A stretch of 6,699 nt of DNA from CAMYLY01 sp039587215 (GTDB taxonomy: Bacteria > Gemmatimonadota > Gemmatimonadetes > Gemmatimonadales > GWC2-71-9). Below are positions 6,177 to 6,699 of this stretch, piece after piece. The stretch lies in assembly GCA_039587215.1 (NCBI GenBank), contig JBDHIW010000136.1, positions 1 through 6,699 on the forward strand. Direction: 5' to 3'. The notes under the pieces were generated by a model. It made no database searches and was not told where the DNA came from. It was given only the letters and a program-made list of their open reading frames with translations. The translations under genes and the position numbers were made by a program. The stretch's first letter is position 1. Every line of letters begins with the position of its first letter.

Positions 6177-6699
6177 GGTGACCGCCCCGCCCGCGTCTGC
6201 AGCAGTGCACGGAGTGCCGAGGCAACGGGAACCGGCGGGACGCCGAACAGAATACGCGCCTGGTCGCGTTTCGTGAGTCGACCTGCGTAGAACCGCGCGA
6301 TCAGCGGCTCGGGCAGCGTGTAGAAGCGCTCGAGTATTCGGTAGCGCTGGGTCGGCGGAGCAGCCAGGAAGAGCATGCGATTGAGCCCTCGAAAGAACGC
6401 ACCCGACGCCCATGCCCGGGACGATTCGTCGCGCAGTCGACGGTAGACGCCCCCCGCGGACATGTCGGATGCGGCAAGCACCTCTGCGGTGCGCACGGCG
6501 TATGGGAACGAGTATCCGGTCGTCGGGTGGAACAGCCCTGCCCGCAGCCCCGCCCGCGCGACATCCGCGGTCTCCCTCCACAAGGCATCGATGTCGCCCG
6601 ACAGCACCACCGGCAGTACCCCGGACTCTTCCCGCAGCACGTCCGAGACCGACCACCCCTGACAGGCCGCATACTCCCCGATACGGTCGCGAGTCGTCG
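6173..6699 (-). CDS. crtY: Lycopene beta-cyclase (CrtY), 5' end outside the window
   Basis: The last 174 residues of an FAD/NAD(P)-binding lycopene cyclase are present; the family is usually near 380-400 residues, so rather more than half, including the N-terminal FAD fold, lies beyond the window. The enzyme folds both ends of lycopene into beta rings to make beta-carotene. Family landmarks in the visible part are REESGVLPVVLSGDIDALW (residues 22-40 counted from the first complete codon), LFHPTTGYSFPYAVR (55-69), FFRGLNRMLFLAA (101-113), LERFYTLP (122-129) and FYAGRLT near 136-142. These match the CrtY type of proteobacteria, not the heterodimeric CrtYc/CrtYd type. The frame stays open to the window edge, so no start can be given; a GTG at 6640 is internal to conserved sequence. 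The TGA stop overlaps the crtI GTG start (GTGA). It is the first visible gene of the minus-strand operon, whose promoter must lie further upstream. Confidence 0.94.
   Translation of the reverse strand, partial: TTRDRIGEYAACQGWSVSDVLREESGVLPVVLSGDIDALWRETADVARAGLRAGLFHPTTGYSFPYAVRTAEVLAASDMSAGGVYRRLRDESSRAWASGAFFRGLNRMLFLAAPPTQRYRILERFYTLPEPLIARFYAGRLTKRDQARILFGVPPVPVASALRALLQTRAGRSP

Noticed and set aside
4752..6290. 512-codon plus-strand open frame opposite crtI
   Set aside because: It lies wholly antisense to crtI and part of crtY, both with unmistakable family motifs. Long antisense frames are expected where third positions are nearly all G or C, and the predicted product is Arg/Val/Pro-rich with no recognisable motif.
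6177..6656. Upstream extension of the crtI frame, giving a 666-residue protein
   Set aside because: The extension is the out-of-frame shadow of crtY and has Arg/Gly-rich composition. CrtI homology starts just after the GTG at 6176.
1..6699. CRISPR arrays, tRNA or rRNA genes, insertion sequences, attachment sites
   Set aside because: Coding sequence occupies nearly the whole window; no repeat array, transposase, RNA gene or direct-repeat boundary was seen.

Overview
This is a GC-rich bacterial window (well over 60% G+C, with third codon positions almost all G or C in the real genes). It carries most of a carotenoid biosynthesis cluster. The protein families (FAD-dependent CrtY-type cyclase, CrtI, CrtB, CrtZ with a CrtE-type GGPP synthase) are the set classically seen in yellow-pigmented, zeaxanthin-type Gram-negative bacteria. 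The sequence alone does not fix the phylum: a proteobacterium, gemmatimonad or acidobacterium-like organism would all fit.

Layout. Positions 1-200 hold the 3' end of an unrecognised plus-strand gene, whose stop codon sits in the loop of a perfect 9-bp inverted repeat (181-209). From 260 to 3718 the plus strand carries crtE (GGPP synthase), an ABC transporter ATPase, its ABC-2 type permease, and crtZ (beta-carotene 3-hydroxylase). The first three are tightly packed (13-nt gap, then a 4-nt ATGA overlap). crtZ follows after a 45-nt gap that holds a good sigma70-like promoter and a clear Shine-Dalgarno sequence. From 6699 down to 3721 the minus strand carries crtY (5' end outside the window), crtI and crtB, joined by a GTGA overlap and a TAGTG overlap. 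The two operons converge, with only two bases between the crtZ and crtB stop codons.

How the genes work together. CrtE makes geranylgeranyl diphosphate, CrtB condenses two of these into phytoene, CrtI desaturates phytoene (most likely to lycopene), CrtY cyclises lycopene to beta-carotene, and CrtZ hydroxylates the rings to give beta-cryptoxanthin and zeaxanthin. No ketolase (crtW), glycosyltransferase (crtX) or IPP isomerase is seen in the window.

The unusual element is the two-gene ABC-2 exporter inserted between crtE and crtZ. Its position suggests a link to pigment, membrane lipid or isoprenoid handling, but its substrate cannot be read from the sequence. The rest of the window is a recognisable pathway rather than a new system.
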